Shown here in pieces: positions 8,278-18,931 of a DNA stretch of 64,000 nt. Position 1 is the stretch's first letter, and the number at the start of each line of letters is the position of its first letter. Source of the DNA: DASRHT01 sp035293765 (GTDB taxonomy: Bacteria > Chloroflexota > Ktedonobacteria > Ktedonobacterales > Ktedonobacteraceae); assembly GCA_035293765.1 (NCBI GenBank), contig DATGMF010000065.1, forward strand, positions 124,001 to 188,000, in the 5' to 3' direction. The notes under the pieces were generated by a model. That model was not told the DNA's origin. It worked only from the letters and a program-made list of their open reading frames with translations, and did no database searches. Position numbers and translations under genes: made by a program.

Positions 8278-9129
8278 CTATAGCGATTGCGGGGCAGGTT
8301 TGCGAGCACGCACAAAGGCACTGACAAAGCGTCCATCCACAGCGCTGCGTTCCTCTGGTGAAAGGGTCGCAATAGATCCGCTTGCCCCGCTTTGATCGAT
8401 ATCGTCGAGTGAGTAACGCCTCGTCACTTCGATCTCAATATCGACAAATCCTGCCTCTCGTAAAAGCGCACGATACGTGTCTTCTTCAAGCGCCCCAGCC
8501 ACACAGCCCGCCCATGCTTCTAGATCGTCGCGGATGGCTTGCGGCATAGAACCCAGGAAGACAACGTCGGAAACGGCGAAGCGTCCTCCGGGTGCCAGCA
8601 CGCGGTAAGCTTCTTGCAGCACCTTTCCCTTATCGGCTGAAAGATTGATCACACAGTTGGAAATAACCACGTCAACGGTATTATCGGGCAGAGGAATATT
8701 CTCAATCATGCCCTTGAGGAATTGGACGTTGGTGAAGCCTGCTTCGGTCTTGTTGCGCTCGGCCAGGGCGAGCATCTCATCGGTCATATCCAATCCGTAG
8801 GCGAAGCCGGTTGGTCCCACACGGCGTGCGGAGAGCAGCACATCGATGCCCCCGCCGCTGCCCAGATCGAGCACTTTCTCGCCCGGCTTTAGCTCAGCCA
8901 GCGCGGTCGGATTACCGCAGCCCATTGAGGCGAGGGCTGCCGTCACAGGGACCTCCCCGAGTTCAATGCTATTGTAAAGATCGGTAGTGATGGGATCGCT
9001 TTTGCCTGAACAGCAGGAGCTGTCGCAGCACCCATTTGCGCCGGATTCGCCCTCGTTCAATACTCTGACCGCCGTCTGTCCATAGCGTTCGCGAACCTTC
9101 GCACGCACCTCTTCACCGTTGTTGGCCAT
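8278..9129 (-). CDS. arsM: Arsenite S-adenosylmethionine methyltransferase ArsM
   Basis: Class I SAM-dependent methyltransferase that methylates As(III) to volatile or less toxic species. VLDLGSGGGID (86-96) is the SAM motif I. The three As-binding cysteines characteristic of ArsM are present in context: C71 in SMGCGNP, C159 in SNCVINL and C209 in WAGCVAGAL. A cysteine-rich GCCDSSCCSG stretch at 33-42 adds further thiol ligands. 283 residues is the normal length. It lies 58 bp downstream of the ArsR repressor gene and is probably co-transcribed and arsenite-induced. Identification is strong. Confidence 0.93.
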   Translation of the reverse strand: MANNGEEVRAKVRERYGQTAVRVLNEGESGANGCCDSSCCSGKSDPITTDLYNSIELGEVPVTAALASMGCGNPTALAELKPGEKVLDLGSGGGIDVLLSARRVGPTGFAYGLDMTDEMLALAERNKTEAGFTNVQFLKGMIENIPLPDNTVDVVISNCVINLSADKGKVLQEAYRVLAPGGRFAVSDVVFLGSMPQAIRDDLEAWAGCVAGALEEDTYRALLREAGFVDIEIEVTRRYSLDDIDQSGASGSIATLSPEERSAVDGRFVSAFVRARKPAPQSL

Positions 9130-9187
9130 TGTCTCATTGTCCTTTCATGGGAGATATTGATAACTATCCATGTCTACAACAAAAAAA

Positions 9188-9589
9188 TTATGCAGGCGTC
9201 TCCGCGCGTTCTAGTTGTTTCAATAACCGCATAACGGGCGAGAGTGCGCCCTCGCGCAGGAAATAGTAGACCCAGACGCCGTGGCGTACCGAATCGATAA
9301 TGCCTGCCTGACGCAAAAGCCGCAGATGGTGCGAGATGGTGGACTGGTCCAGATCGAAGTTGCCTGTAATGTCACAGACGCACACTTCTCCAGGTCGTTC
9401 GGCCAGCAGAGTAACAATCTGCACACGCGTCGGATCGGCCAGAGCGCGCAGCAGGTTGGCAATATCGTTCGCCTCCTGCGTATGCAGCGACGGCTGAATA
9501 CCGGGTGAGCAACAAGTGATATCGCCGCCGGTTTTGCCAACGCGCCGTTTGCGCGGCTTGATTTGTATTACTGCGTCTTCCGGCTCCAT
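9188..9589 (-). CDS. arsR: ArsR-family arsenite-responsive repressor
   Basis: Winged-helix repressor of about 133 residues. The metalloid site EVCVCDI corresponds to the ELCVCDL motif of ArsR in the DNA-recognition region, followed by the helix-turn-helix QSTISHHLRLLRQAGI and the wing VRHGVWVYYF. An N-terminal basic segment (KPRKRR) and two adjacent cysteines near ITCCSPG are unusual extras. ATG 9589 is preferred because AAAGGA precedes it at proper spacing; the upstream ATG at 9610 has none. It heads the arsR-arsM operon, and the dyad at 9639-9654 is its likely operator. Confidence 0.92.
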   Translation of the reverse strand: MEPEDAVIQIKPRKRRVGKTGGDITCCSPGIQPSLHTQEANDIANLLRALADPTRVQIVTLLAERPGEVCVCDITGNFDLDQSTISHHLRLLRQAGIIDSVRHGVWVYYFLREGALSPVMRLLKQLERAETPA

Positions 9590-9638
9590 ACTCTGATCCT
9601 TTCCCACCATCGCTACTAAGAAATATACCTGAAGGTTT

Positions 9639-9654
9639 GATATTTGTCAATATC
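9639..9654. promoter_or_regulatory. Candidate ArsR operator
   Basis: GATATT and AATATC form a perfect 6-bp dyad around TGTC, 50 bp upstream of the chosen arsR start. AT-rich dyads of this form are typical ArsR/SmtB sites. Confidence 0.5.
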
Positions 9655-9696
9655 TCCTGTAGTAGTTAAAGCGTGCATTTTACACTCCCGTTGGGA

Positions 9697-9702
9697 TATA
9701 AT
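9697..9702 (+). promoter_or_regulatory. Possible -10 box for ftsH
   Basis: A consensus TATAAT lies 84 nt before the ftsH start. No convincing -35 was found at 16-18 nt. Confidence 0.35.
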
Positions 9703-9785
9703 ATGGTTATTACGGAACGACGATTCGACGCTTCGCTTTTAGATAGAGAATAACACATTGCAGGCCCAGAAAGCAGGTAAACGTT

Positions 9786-11816
<2,031 letters not shown>

Positions 11817-11823
11817 CGCAGTC

Positions 11824-11871
11824 AAAAAAAAAGCGGCTGGGTATTTTTGCAGGGATGCCCACCGCTTTTTT
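11824..11871. terminator. Bidirectional Rho-independent terminator
   Basis: AAAAAAGCGG and CCGCTTTTTT bracket a bulged GC stem (TGGG/CCCA) between the ftsH stop and the convergent thioesterase gene. A- and T-runs on both sides allow use in both directions. Confidence 0.8.
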
Positions 11872-11873
11872 AT

Positions 11874-12356
11874 TCAGGCGCTCCTGTTCTCAAGGAACGC
11901 ACGCATTTGTGGATAGTCTTGCATAAGGGTATCTAGCTGGTCGGAAGAGAGGGCCATAAACGATCCCTGAGCTTCTGCCAGCACGGCCTCTTCGTCGTCC
12001 GCCAGGGTAAGTGTACCGGTAGCCTGGAGCATACGTCCGCGCTGGCGGTCTAATCTGGCTCGTAGGCGTAAGCGTGGTCCATAGGGAACGTAGCGGCGGT
12101 AGCGCACTTCCAGACGGCCCGTCATCGACCATACCGGCTGTGCAGTCAGCATGGAAGTACGATTTAGTGCTTCGTCGAAGAGTGCGGCGATAACGCCTCC
12201 ATGAATCACGCCGGGAAAGCCTTGATGCTCCTCACGAGGTTGGAAATCAGAAACGATGGTGTCATTTTCCTGGCGAAAAACCATCTGTAACCCGTAAGGG
12301 TTGCGCTGCCCGCAGGCATAGCAGCGCTGGTAATCGGTAGTGTCATTCAATTCCAT
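11874..12356 (-). CDS. PaaI-type hotdog thioesterase
   Basis: 160-residue hotdog-fold protein. The helix signature HGGVIAALFDEAL (about 52-64) with the preceding GVI stretch is that of PaaI/YbgC-like acyl-CoA thioesterases, and the following strands (GRLEVRYRRYVPYG) fit the family. An N-terminal CYACGQRNPYGL motif with two cysteines is common in an uncharacterised subgroup. It probably hydrolyses an acyl- or aryl-CoA, acting as a tetramer in the cytoplasm. Substrate is not inferable; the beta-oxidation genes in this window are 18 kb away. An extended -10 promoter precedes it. Confidence 0.82.
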   Translation of the reverse strand: MELNDTTDYQRCYACGQRNPYGLQMVFRQENDTIVSDFQPREEHQGFPGVIHGGVIAALFDEALNRTSMLTAQPVWSMTGRLEVRYRRYVPYGPRLRLRARLDRQRGRMLQATGTLTLADDEEAVLAEAQGSFMALSSDQLDTLMQDYPQMRAFLENRSA

Positions 12357-12413
12357 ATTGTTGTTCAGTTCCGTCTGATTGTGATATTACGAAAAAAGTG
12401 TATTTTGCAGTCT

Positions 12414-12422
12414 ATCATAGCA
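12414..12422 (-). promoter_or_regulatory. Extended -10 promoter (TGCTATGAT) for the thioesterase gene
   Basis: Leftward TGCTATGAT lies 58 nt before the ATG at 12356. It matches the recurrent extended -10 type except for one base. Confidence 0.45.
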
Positions 12423-12489
12423 GCGAGACCGGGACAAGGTGAGGCGGTACTCCTCTGTGATTGATGATCATTTCTAGGAGGGAGCTACA

Positions 12490-12511
12490 GGGCAACCGCA
12501 AGGGATTGCCC
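12490..12511. repeat. Small palindromic interspersed element
   Basis: GGGCAA and TTGCCC close a 10-nt loop in a GC-rich stretch that ends CCCCTACGG. Similar 'GGTCCCTAC/GGGTCCCTACGG' fragments occur near 15258 and 35691, suggesting a degenerate short repeat class. Confidence 0.35.
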
Positions 12512-12632
12512 CTACGGAGCGCGGAAGCGAAGTATCTGAGGCGGAATATACATATGATCCGTAGTGCATGTAGAACATATCTTTTAAGATATGATGGATA
12601 GCATTGATTTAGCTCATATGCGAGGGGAAATT

Positions 12633-13187
12633 ATGGCAAAAGCGTCTAAAGGTACCACCACTACTGTCCAGGATGAAGCCAGGAAGCAACGCAAGAAGCA
12701 GGCCAAGCAAGAGGCAAAGTTGATGCTCAAAGTGGAGCAGGCCAGGAAGGATGTGCAGAAGGCCGAGAAAAAGCTGACGAAGGCCCAGGCAAATCTTGAG
12801 GCCAGCAACGCGCAAGTGCAGATGCTGGAAAATAAGCTGACACAATTGCGTTCCTCCCAACAGGATGCGCATGATGGCTCAAGCCAGTGGGAGGAGCAGT
12901 CAGACGAGCATGAGGCACTGACCGTTTTTACATCCGAAGGCGCGGTCCCTTTCATCGAATTGCCCTTAATGCAGACTGAGATGGATTCGACTGCCAGCGG
13001 AGAGCAGACTGGTTCGATGAATCAGGAAAGGGGGGCGAACGAGCCAACTTCTAATGGCGCATCCGCCGAAACGGAAGACAAAAGCGTGCCCTCTTCTGAG
13101 CAGGAGGCGGAGTCTAGCGATTCTGGGGGAGAAACGACAAAGAGCAGACGGCACCAGCGAGCTACGCCGAACGATGAGAATCAGTAG
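12633..13187 (+). CDS. Coiled-coil protein with acidic, low-complexity tail
   Basis: An uncharacterised protein of 184 residues. From about residue 15 to 75 it is a highly charged Lys/Glu/Gln-rich coiled coil with hydrophobic heptad positions (KLMLKVEQARKDVQKAEKKL onwards). The remainder is an acidic Ser/Glu/Thr-rich disordered tail. No enzymatic motif is seen. ATG at 12633 is chosen because GAGGGG lies 6 nt upstream; ATGs at 12591/12594 have no site. It stands alone between a thioesterase and a PAP2 gene. It resembles a cytoplasmic scaffold or nucleoid-like helper only in composition, so no function is proposed. Confidence 0.65.
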   Translation: MAKASKGTTTTVQDEARKQRKKQAKQEAKLMLKVEQARKDVQKAEKKLTKAQANLEASNAQVQMLENKLTQLRSSQQDAHDGSSQWEEQSDEHEALTVFTSEGAVPFIELPLMQTEMDSTASGEQTGSMNQERGANEPTSNGASAETEDKSVPSSEQEAESSDSGGETTKSRRHQRATPNDENQ

Positions 13188-13323
13188 ATTATTCACTTTT
13201 TTAACTGGCTGGCTGCGGTAAAAAATAGCGATATGGTTGAAAGAAAGTGCGGGGGCCAACCCCTGAAGAGCGGGCAGGCCCTTGCTTTGATGATGCAGAC
13301 ATGCTCTCACAAGAAGTTCAATT

Positions 13324-14190
13324 TTAGCGCGCGCCGTTTGAGTTCGAGTGCGTGGCTATTTTCCCCGCTTTCATTTTTGGAGGCGGGGCCAGCACACCTT
13401 TTTCTTTGAGCTCGAGGTAAATCCAGAGGCTGATTCCCAGCAGCATTCCTCCGAAGAGATAGCCCCCGATCACATCGCTGGCCCAGTGGTCGCCCAGATA
13501 GACACGCGAGGGACCAACCAGAATGACAAAGAGCGCCGAAATGATGAGCAAGGCGTAATGCCAGAGGCGATCTCTTTTCAAGAGAATCACGCCCAGCGAG
13601 AAAAGCAGGCCAAAGAAAGCCACATATGACATGACATGCCCGCTGGGGAAACTCGCGCCCGAAGCATGTTGAATGATTTCCACGAGTTTTGCGGTCGGAC
13701 GGGGCCGACTGACAAGCAATTTAATGCCGACGTTGACAACAGAGCTCACAGCGGAGAGGACGACAATCAACACCGCCTCTAGCCGCAGCCGTACCATCCA
13801 GAAAACCAGGGCGGTCAACCCGATCAGTAGAGGGAAAACCAGACCGCTATTACCAAGATAGCTGACAGCGACCATCAACGTACTGAGAAAAGGGGATTTG
13901 TTTTCCTGAAACTCGCGTGTGATGGCGACATCGACCGGAATCACCGGATGGATATGGACGAACCATGCCAGCAGCCCGAAGAGGATAAATTGCGCGGCGT
14001 AGAAGCCGATCAGCACATGCGTGCGTCTGAGTACCTGGTACCAGGGGGCGCGACTCCTTGCAACCTCCTGTTGTGCCTGTCCCACCACTTGCTGGGCTTG
14101 CTGTTGCGCCTGCTCCACAGCTTGCTGAGCCTGCTCTCCCACATTTTGTACAGTATTTTCAACTTTTTTATTTTCAGGCTTTTTCTGCAC
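13324..14190 (-). CDS. PAP2-family membrane phosphatase
   Basis: Integral membrane phosphatase, perhaps acting on undecaprenyl pyrophosphate or phosphatidic acid. The tripartite PAP2 signature is present: KLLVSRPRP, then PSGH in ASFPSGHVMSY, then SRVYLGDHWASD, giving the catalytic histidines and phosphate-binding arginines. About six transmembrane helices are visible. The N-terminal ~45 residues are a soluble Gln/Ala/Val-rich helical repeat (EQAQQAVEQAQQQ) not part of the usual family, probably a cytoplasmic coiled coil. It is divergent from the GNAT gene. Confidence 0.88.
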   Translation of the reverse strand: MQKKPENKKVENTVQNVGEQAQQAVEQAQQQAQQVVGQAQQEVARSRAPWYQVLRRTHVLIGFYAAQFILFGLLAWFVHIHPVIPVDVAITREFQENKSPFLSTLMVAVSYLGNSGLVFPLLIGLTALVFWMVRLRLEAVLIVVLSAVSSVVNVGIKLLVSRPRPTAKLVEIIQHASGASFPSGHVMSYVAFFGLLFSLGVILLKRDRLWHYALLIISALFVILVGPSRVYLGDHWASDVIGGYLFGGMLLGISLWIYLELKEKGVLAPPPKMKAGKIATHSNSNGAR

Positions 14191-14347
14191 TACTCGCTCC
14201 TGATGATGCTATATTGTATATGTCATGATGAGTACAAATCCGGCAGGATACTATTAGTAGTACGTTTCTGCGCGAAAAAACGTTGCCACTATTGACGCGA
14301 TGCGGATTTTCCGACTATATTGCATTTGAGGGAAAGGAGGACGATAT

Positions 14348-15241
14348 ATGCCATTAATAGCAGTTCGGCCCGCGCGTCCTGAGGACCGCGACATCGTGCT
14401 GGCATTTTGTGCCCATACATGGCAGTGGGGTGATTATATTGAGAGCGTCTGGGATGAATGGTTGAATGATCCCAACGGCGTGCTGCTGGTTGCCACAGCC
14501 GACGAGAGGCCGGTCGCCATCAGCCATATGTTGATGGTAAGCGAGGTTGATGCCTGGTTTGAAGGCTTGCGCGTTGATCCACAATTTCGTCGGCAGGGGC
14601 TGTCGAAGGCGCTCAACGACGCCGGAATTGCCGAAGCCATGAGACGCGGAGCACGGTATGCACGTCTCGCCGTAGATACGAGCAACAGCCGCTCGATCCA
14701 GATTACCGAACGGGGTGGCAATATGCATAGAGTAGGGACCTTTACCCTGTTCTCCACTCTGCCATTCTCGGAGGACGAGCAGAGCAAGAGAAGCGTGCGG
14801 GAGACAGCGCAACTGGCGACGCTGGCAGATATGGATCAGATAATTGATTACTTGAATACTTCAAACATTATGCCCCTTACAGGCGGTTTATATTATATCA
14901 ACTTCAAAGCTATTCCAATTACTACTGGACTGCTGGAGGAGAAGGTCGAGCAGGGGCAGGTATATCTTCTGCGCCGCTGGGAGCGACTTGACGGGCTGGC
15001 AATTGCGGAGGTGAGCAAGGATTTCCGAGGGACATACCTCTCCCTCGGCTATATTGATGGCACCGTTGTCGAATCGATTAGCTTGATCGCCTATGATCTG
15101 CGCCAGCGTTTAACTGCTCTGGGGGTCGATAGGCTGATCGCCTATGCCCCCGATCTGCTGCTGGTGCGCGACGCCTTCGCCGGTACCAGCTATACATGGG
15201 AGGATGCCAGCTTCTATACCTACGAGCAAAAGCTAGCATAA
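14348..15241 (+). CDS. GNAT-family N-acetyltransferase
   Basis: 297 residues. The first ~130 residues are a GNAT domain: VRPARPEDRD at the start, then EGLRVDPQFRRQGLSKAL with the acetyl-CoA pyrophosphate-binding R-x-x-Q-G-L loop, and TSNSRSIQITERGG as the following helix. The C-terminal ~150 residues may be a second, degenerate GNAT-like half. It would transfer an acetyl group from acetyl-CoA to an amine; the acceptor is unknown. AAAGGAGG upstream of ATG 14348 supports the start. Divergent from the PAP2 gene and convergent with the KAS III-like gene. Confidence 0.8.
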   Translation: MPLIAVRPARPEDRDIVLAFCAHTWQWGDYIESVWDEWLNDPNGVLLVATADERPVAISHMLMVSEVDAWFEGLRVDPQFRRQGLSKALNDAGIAEAMRRGARYARLAVDTSNSRSIQITERGGNMHRVGTFTLFSTLPFSEDEQSKRSVRETAQLATLADMDQIIDYLNTSNIMPLTGGLYYINFKAIPITTGLLEEKVEQGQVYLLRRWERLDGLAIAEVSKDFRGTYLSLGYIDGTVVESISLIAYDLRQRLTALGVDRLIAYAPDLLLVRDAFAGTSYTWEDASFYTYEQKLA

Positions 15242-15270
15242 TGCACCACCAAAAAAAAACGACGGGGTCC

Positions 15271-16527
15271 CTACGAAATCGATGGTGGGTTCAGCACAGC
15301 CTCCACATTATGGAGCTGGTGATAGCGGAGCAACCAGCAGCCATAGTTCATGCCGCCACCCACGGCGGGCAATGCCATCCACTGGCCGTCCTGGAGGGAG
15401 TTCTGGCGCAGCAGCTCGACCAGGGCTGTGCCGATACTGGCATTAGAAAGATTGCCGTAATAGCGGAAATTATCGGCCAGCTTCCCCATTGTGGAGGAGG
15501 GCCAGTGATAGTCGTTGATCAGCAGCTCGCCCAGACGACGGGTGATGCGTGAATTGGCCTGGTGTGGGATAATATGAGACAGCTCGTCATAATGCAGATT
15601 CGCGTGCCGCATCAGAGCATCCAGGCTTTCGGCCATAGCGCGAGGGGCTTCGCGGAAGACCTCTTTGCCATTCATTTTTGTATAGCCTACCAGGTATTGA
15701 GAAAGAAGCTGGCTCAATTCTTTGCCTTTGCCTTCTTTGTAAAGTTGTCGTATCTTAATGTCCACCTCCGCCATTTCCACCACATCTTTGCGCAATGGGG
15801 TCTGATAATAGAGCGACGGCCCCTGCTGAGCGTCGGAGCCATTAATCAGATAGGTATCTTCATCGCTTTTTTCGAGCAGGAAGGCGGCAGCGCCCTCGCC
15901 AAAGAGCGAGCTGGTTTTCCAGTCGAGCACATTCATAATGTTGGGCAAGAGTCCTTCGGTTGTGACCATCAGCGCCAGGCGAGCGGAACTGGTGACCAGG
16001 GCTTCGGTCGTGACCTGAAAGCCTTCCGTCTGGCAGGCGCAGGCGCCTTTGAGCATAGTCGAGCGTATAGGTGGCAGGCCCAGGCGCATCTGGACCAGAC
16101 TGGCAACCGTCGGGAAGGACTCATTATCGGAGGACGAGGCTCCGATGATGGTATCGATCTCAGCGGGGTCGCGGCCTGAACTGGCGATGGCGCGTTGAGC
16201 GGCAATTACCGCCATATCGACCAGTGATTCATCAGCTTTGGCGTTGGGATCGGCAATCAGCCCGGGTGCATCGGCGCCTGCCATCTGGCGACAGAGTTCA
16301 AGCGTGCTGGCTCGTACATAGCGTGTGCTCAGCCCGGTGACGCGCTCTAAATCATCGGCGCTACGCGGATCCCCCAGACGGGTGGAAATATACGCGAAAA
16401 ACTCGTTGGTGATGATGCCTTTGGGGGCGTAGTTTCCCAGGCCGATCAGGCGCACTTTTGCTTTCGTGTAGACCTGCGGCACTATATAAGTATAATGGGG
16501 CCATTGCCCTTCTGGATTGAACGTCAT
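15271..16527 (-). CDS. 3-oxoacyl-ACP synthase III (FabH)-like thiolase-fold enzyme
   Basis: Thiolase-superfamily condensing enzyme of 418 residues. The FabH triad is in context: a cysteine in KGACACQTEGF (about 161-169), the histidine in IIPHQANSRI and the asparagine in GNLSNASIG. It is longer than FabH (about 320) because of an N-terminal extension and an insert around TYLINGS...KGKELSQ. It could start fatty acid, polyketide or isoprenoid-like chains; stand-alone location gives no pathway. ATG 16527 is preferred because GGAGG lies 10 nt upstream; the longer reading from 16584 has no site. An extended -10 promoter is at 16573-16581. Confidence 0.8.
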   Translation of the reverse strand: MTFNPEGQWPHYTYIVPQVYTKAKVRLIGLGNYAPKGIITNEFFAYISTRLGDPRSADDLERVTGLSTRYVRASTLELCRQMAGADAPGLIADPNAKADESLVDMAVIAAQRAIASSGRDPAEIDTIIGASSSDNESFPTVASLVQMRLGLPPIRSTMLKGACACQTEGFQVTTEALVTSSARLALMVTTEGLLPNIMNVLDWKTSSLFGEGAAAFLLEKSDEDTYLINGSDAQQGPSLYYQTPLRKDVVEMAEVDIKIRQLYKEGKGKELSQLLSQYLVGYTKMNGKEVFREAPRAMAESLDALMRHANLHYDELSHIIPHQANSRITRRLGELLINDYHWPSSTMGKLADNFRYYGNLSNASIGTALVELLRQNSLQDGQWMALPAVGGGMNYGCWLLRYHQLHNVEAVLNPPSIS

Positions 16528-16572
16528 GAGATAAAAGACCTCCATAGCGAGGATAGATCGCAATTTATCACC

Positions 16573-16581
16573 AGTATAGCA
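16573..16581 (-). promoter_or_regulatory. Extended -10 promoter (TGCTATACT) for the KAS III-like gene
   Basis: Leftward TGCTATACT, 46 nt before ATG 16527, identical to the box upstream of the glucan operon. Confidence 0.55.
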
Positions 16582-16628
16582 CATTGTGCGCCGGAAAATT
16601 CACTCGGGAATGGAGGAAGAGGAAGGGA

Positions 16629-16660
16629 TGTGGATACGCAAGCACTGTTGCGTATCCACA
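16629..16660. terminator. 13-bp perfect hairpin after the zinc-ribbon gene
   Basis: TGTGGATACGCAA and its exact complement close a 6-nt loop, 30 bp beyond the stop of the leftward zinc-ribbon gene. Confidence 0.65.
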
Positions 16661-16689
16661 TTGGTAATCATGAGGGTGAAGTACAGTTT

Positions 16690-17094
16690 CTACCAGTAGT
16701 CTTTGTGGTCGCGGCCATTATCGCGGCGATTGCGGCCTCGACCACCGCCGTAGCTTGTGTTGCTGTAACTATACGCGTCATCACGGCGGGGGCGTGATGC
16801 CCGTTGCGTCTGGAAGCACTCATTGCAATAAACAGGACGATCTTCGCGGGGAACGAAAGGAACAGAGGTGGTACGGCCACAGCTTGCACAGACTGCCTCG
16901 TGTTGTTCACCGCGAGGGGCGCGTGAAGAGGTTTGCGCGCCGCGACGCTGGGCGCGGCAGCTAGAACAACGGCTAGGGGCGTTCGTTAATCCTTTCGAGG
17001 CGAAAAATTCTTGTTCCCCGGCGCTGAACGTAAAGGCATTTCCGCAATCGCGACAGGTGAGCGTCCGATCCCGGTAGCCCTCATTGGACATCAT
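16690..17094 (-). CDS. Small double zinc-ribbon protein
   Basis: 134 residues, with two treble-clef-like ribbons. The first has LTCRDCG and, 26 residues on, CSSCRAQR. The second has AVCASCG and YCNECF with a PFVP spacer, as in the 'probable zinc-binding' family of small bacterial ribbons. The tail is Arg/Gly/Tyr-rich (SYGGGRGRNRRDNG), resembling RNA-binding RGG tails. It probably binds nucleic acid or ribosomes, but no specific function can be assigned. Two adjacent ATG codons could start it (17094, 17091); GAAGGG is upstream. Confidence 0.75.
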   Translation of the reverse strand: MMSNEGYRDRTLTCRDCGNAFTFSAGEQEFFASKGLTNAPSRCSSCRAQRRGAQTSSRAPRGEQHEAVCASCGRTTSVPFVPREDRPVYCNECFQTQRASRPRRDDAYSYSNTSYGGGRGRNRRDNGRDHKDYW

Positions 17095-17429
17095 GGGTGA
17101 TAGTTTCCCTTCTTGCGATCTTCGTTCCGCTTAACGACGGTCTTTGGCGTGAAATGAACTGAGTTGTATAGACAGGAGTGTACCAGGTTACAGCAACTAA
17201 CGGAGGGACACGTTTCCCGGTGGCTTTCGGTTTGCGATATCCCCAATTCCTGGTGGCGGAACGAAACCAGGGCTTTGGATATGACACACCATACGAGCTA
17301 TTTTTCCCGAACCACGTAATTATTGTAACATATTGTTCCCAAAAAAACAGTATTGTAGCAAGCAGAATGTTAAGATTTCTCGACAAATGTGCAACATTTG
17401 TCAGTTGCTTTTCACACCTGTTTCAGGCT
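17095..17429. other. Intergenic region with a 9-bp operator-like dyad
   Basis: 335 bp without a credible gene. It contains a perfect dyad at 17382-17402 (GACAAATGT, GCA, ACATTTGTC), 28 bp beyond the FHA gene stop. It lacks a T-tract, so it may be a protein-binding site or a weak terminator. Nothing else was recognised. Confidence 0.5.
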
Positions 17430-18779
17430 CTATTGTTGGTTTTGTCCGGAGGCCTTGCTGGGCAGGCGGAGGGGGATTGGTCCGCTAAGCGCGCCTGGAC
17501 GTGTTTGCGGCGAGTCCGTCATGGGGATAAGGGTTGTGAGCGCGTGCTGGATAGGGACATATTCCAGACTAATATTGCCCATGCTGATGATATCACCCTG
17601 CTTGAGCAGTCTGGGTTTATTGAGCGGCTCATCGTTCACACGGGTACCGTTGCGACTGCCGAGATCGTGGATATAGTCATCGTTGCCCTGCCGCGAGAAT
17701 TGAACGTGACGGCGTGAGATTGAAGCATCCTGGATCACAATGTCGCTTTCATGGCCGCGCCCGACCGTTATCGTCTGTCGATCCAACAAAAAGCTCTGGC
17801 CGACTGTGGGGCCTTCCAGCATGATCAGCGTGCCTCCGGTAGCGTCCGGTTGCGGCAAAGGCGAAGCATAGCGAACTTCCGCGGTCTCATCCCAGCTATG
17901 GTCGGGGCTCTCGTCGGGAGCAGCTTTTAGCGGGCCGGAAAGGGATGGCGTTTGCTCATGAGCAAGCAGGCCGGTCACGGGACGTTGTGCGCTCTCCTCA
18001 TCAAAGACCGAGCGCCATTTGTGGTTGACAAGGGGATCGGCCAGGTCCGTCTGCGTCTCTTTATGTTCAACCGCGATAAATGTAAAGCGGTGCGCACCCA
18101 CTTCAATCAGGTCGCCGGATTTGACCGGGGCTGTGGCGCGAATGCGGCGTCCGTTGAGGAAAATGCCGTTAAGGCTGCCGCAATCGGTCAGGTAAACGTT
18201 GTTTTGATGCCAGATCAGCTCCGCATGGTGGCGAGAAGCCATCTCATCATCTACCCAGATATCGTTATCCTCGCCACGTCCAATCGTTGCAATCTGGCGT
18301 TTGAGGGCAAGACGCTGTCCTTGAAAGTTCCCGCTGCCGTATTCGAGCCAGCCCCAGGGAGTATCTTCGCTGTAGACAAAAGGAGGCAGGACGCCAGATT
18401 GATAGCGTGGGAGCTGCAAGACGGCGGTTTTGCTGAGGGATGCGCTCCACTTCAGGCGAGCAATCCGCGTCGAGGCGCTGGAGAGCTGTGGCCGCGTATA
18501 GAGGCAGTAGGCGGTGGAGATGCTCAGAGGGAATATCCAGCCGGAGAGCGCAACATACGCCAGAGCCGCTTCGACCTCCAGCATTGATAACCCAGCCTGT
18601 TTGACGGTGAAGCGCAGATTGTACCAGATAAATGCCAGGAGTAAGAGCAGGACAGAGAGCACACAGAGCACAATCGCCCTGGTCAGTTGTCGCGTTGTTC
18701 CTCGTTTGCGCAGGGAGGTATAGAGCGTGTTCACTGTGATCGCAAGCATGCCACAGGCTAAGCCGCCATAACAACCCAA
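17430..18779 (-). CDS. Membrane protein with two FHA domains
   Basis: 449 residues. There are two or three N-terminal membrane segments (about 1-20, 35-54 and 71-94), then two forkhead-associated domains that bind phosphothreonine. FHA1 (about 160-238) has IGRGEDNDI, SRHHAEL and GSLNGIFLNG; FHA2 (about 316-410) has VGRGHESDI, SRRHVQF and GSRNGTRVND. Both keep the phosphate-contacting Gly-Arg and Ser-Arg-x-His residues. This suggests a docking protein for Ser/Thr-kinase signalling at the inner membrane face. The first canonical start is TTG 18779 with no good ribosome site; the frame stays open upstream for 17 codons behind AAAGGGAG, so the true N-terminus is uncertain. Confidence 0.85.
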   Translation of the reverse strand: MGCYGGLACGMLAITVNTLYTSLRKRGTTRQLTRAIVLCVLSVLLLLLAFIWYNLRFTVKQAGLSMLEVEAALAYVALSGWIFPLSISTAYCLYTRPQLSSASTRIARLKWSASLSKTAVLQLPRYQSGVLPPFVYSEDTPWGWLEYGSGNFQGQRLALKRQIATIGRGEDNDIWVDDEMASRHHAELIWHQNNVYLTDCGSLNGIFLNGRRIRATAPVKSGDLIEVGAHRFTFIAVEHKETQTDLADPLVNHKWRSVFDEESAQRPVTGLLAHEQTPSLSGPLKAAPDESPDHSWDETAEVRYASPLPQPDATGGTLIMLEGPTVGQSFLLDRQTITVGRGHESDIVIQDASISRRHVQFSRQGNDDYIHDLGSRNGTRVNDEPLNKPRLLKQGDIISMGNISLEYVPIQHALTTLIPMTDSPQTRPGALSGPIPLRLPSKASGQNQQ

Positions 18780-18830
18780 ATTAAACCAGGTTGGAAAATC
18801 TACTGTACTCGTCGCAGTCTCCCTTTCCTA

Positions 18831-18931
18831 AGTGCATTTCCACTTGACATCTTCGGGGGTGATGCTATACTTCTCCTCAAAGGGAGCGGTGGGAGCCTGT
18901 GGCTAGCTCGATCCGCTTGAGGATACTGAAA
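18831..18931 (+). repeat. Promoter-bearing intergenic repeat, copy A
   Basis: A ~101-bp element nearly alignable end to end with 37487-37588 and, over its first ~25 bp, with 53393 onward. It begins AGTGCATTTCCACTTGAC and ends GATCCGCTTGAGGATACTGA. It contains TTGACA (18844-18849) and TATACT (18866-18871) 16 bp apart, then two short hairpins. It points towards the 3' end of the transglutaminase gene, antisense to it. Confidence 0.7.

Noticed and set aside
17178..17717. 179-codon rightward frame across the intergenic region
   Set aside because: Runs antisense into the FHA2 coding region and has no homology-like pattern.
18831..18931. Insertion sequence end
   Set aside because: No transposase, no terminal inverted repeats and no target duplication visible; kept as a repeat only.
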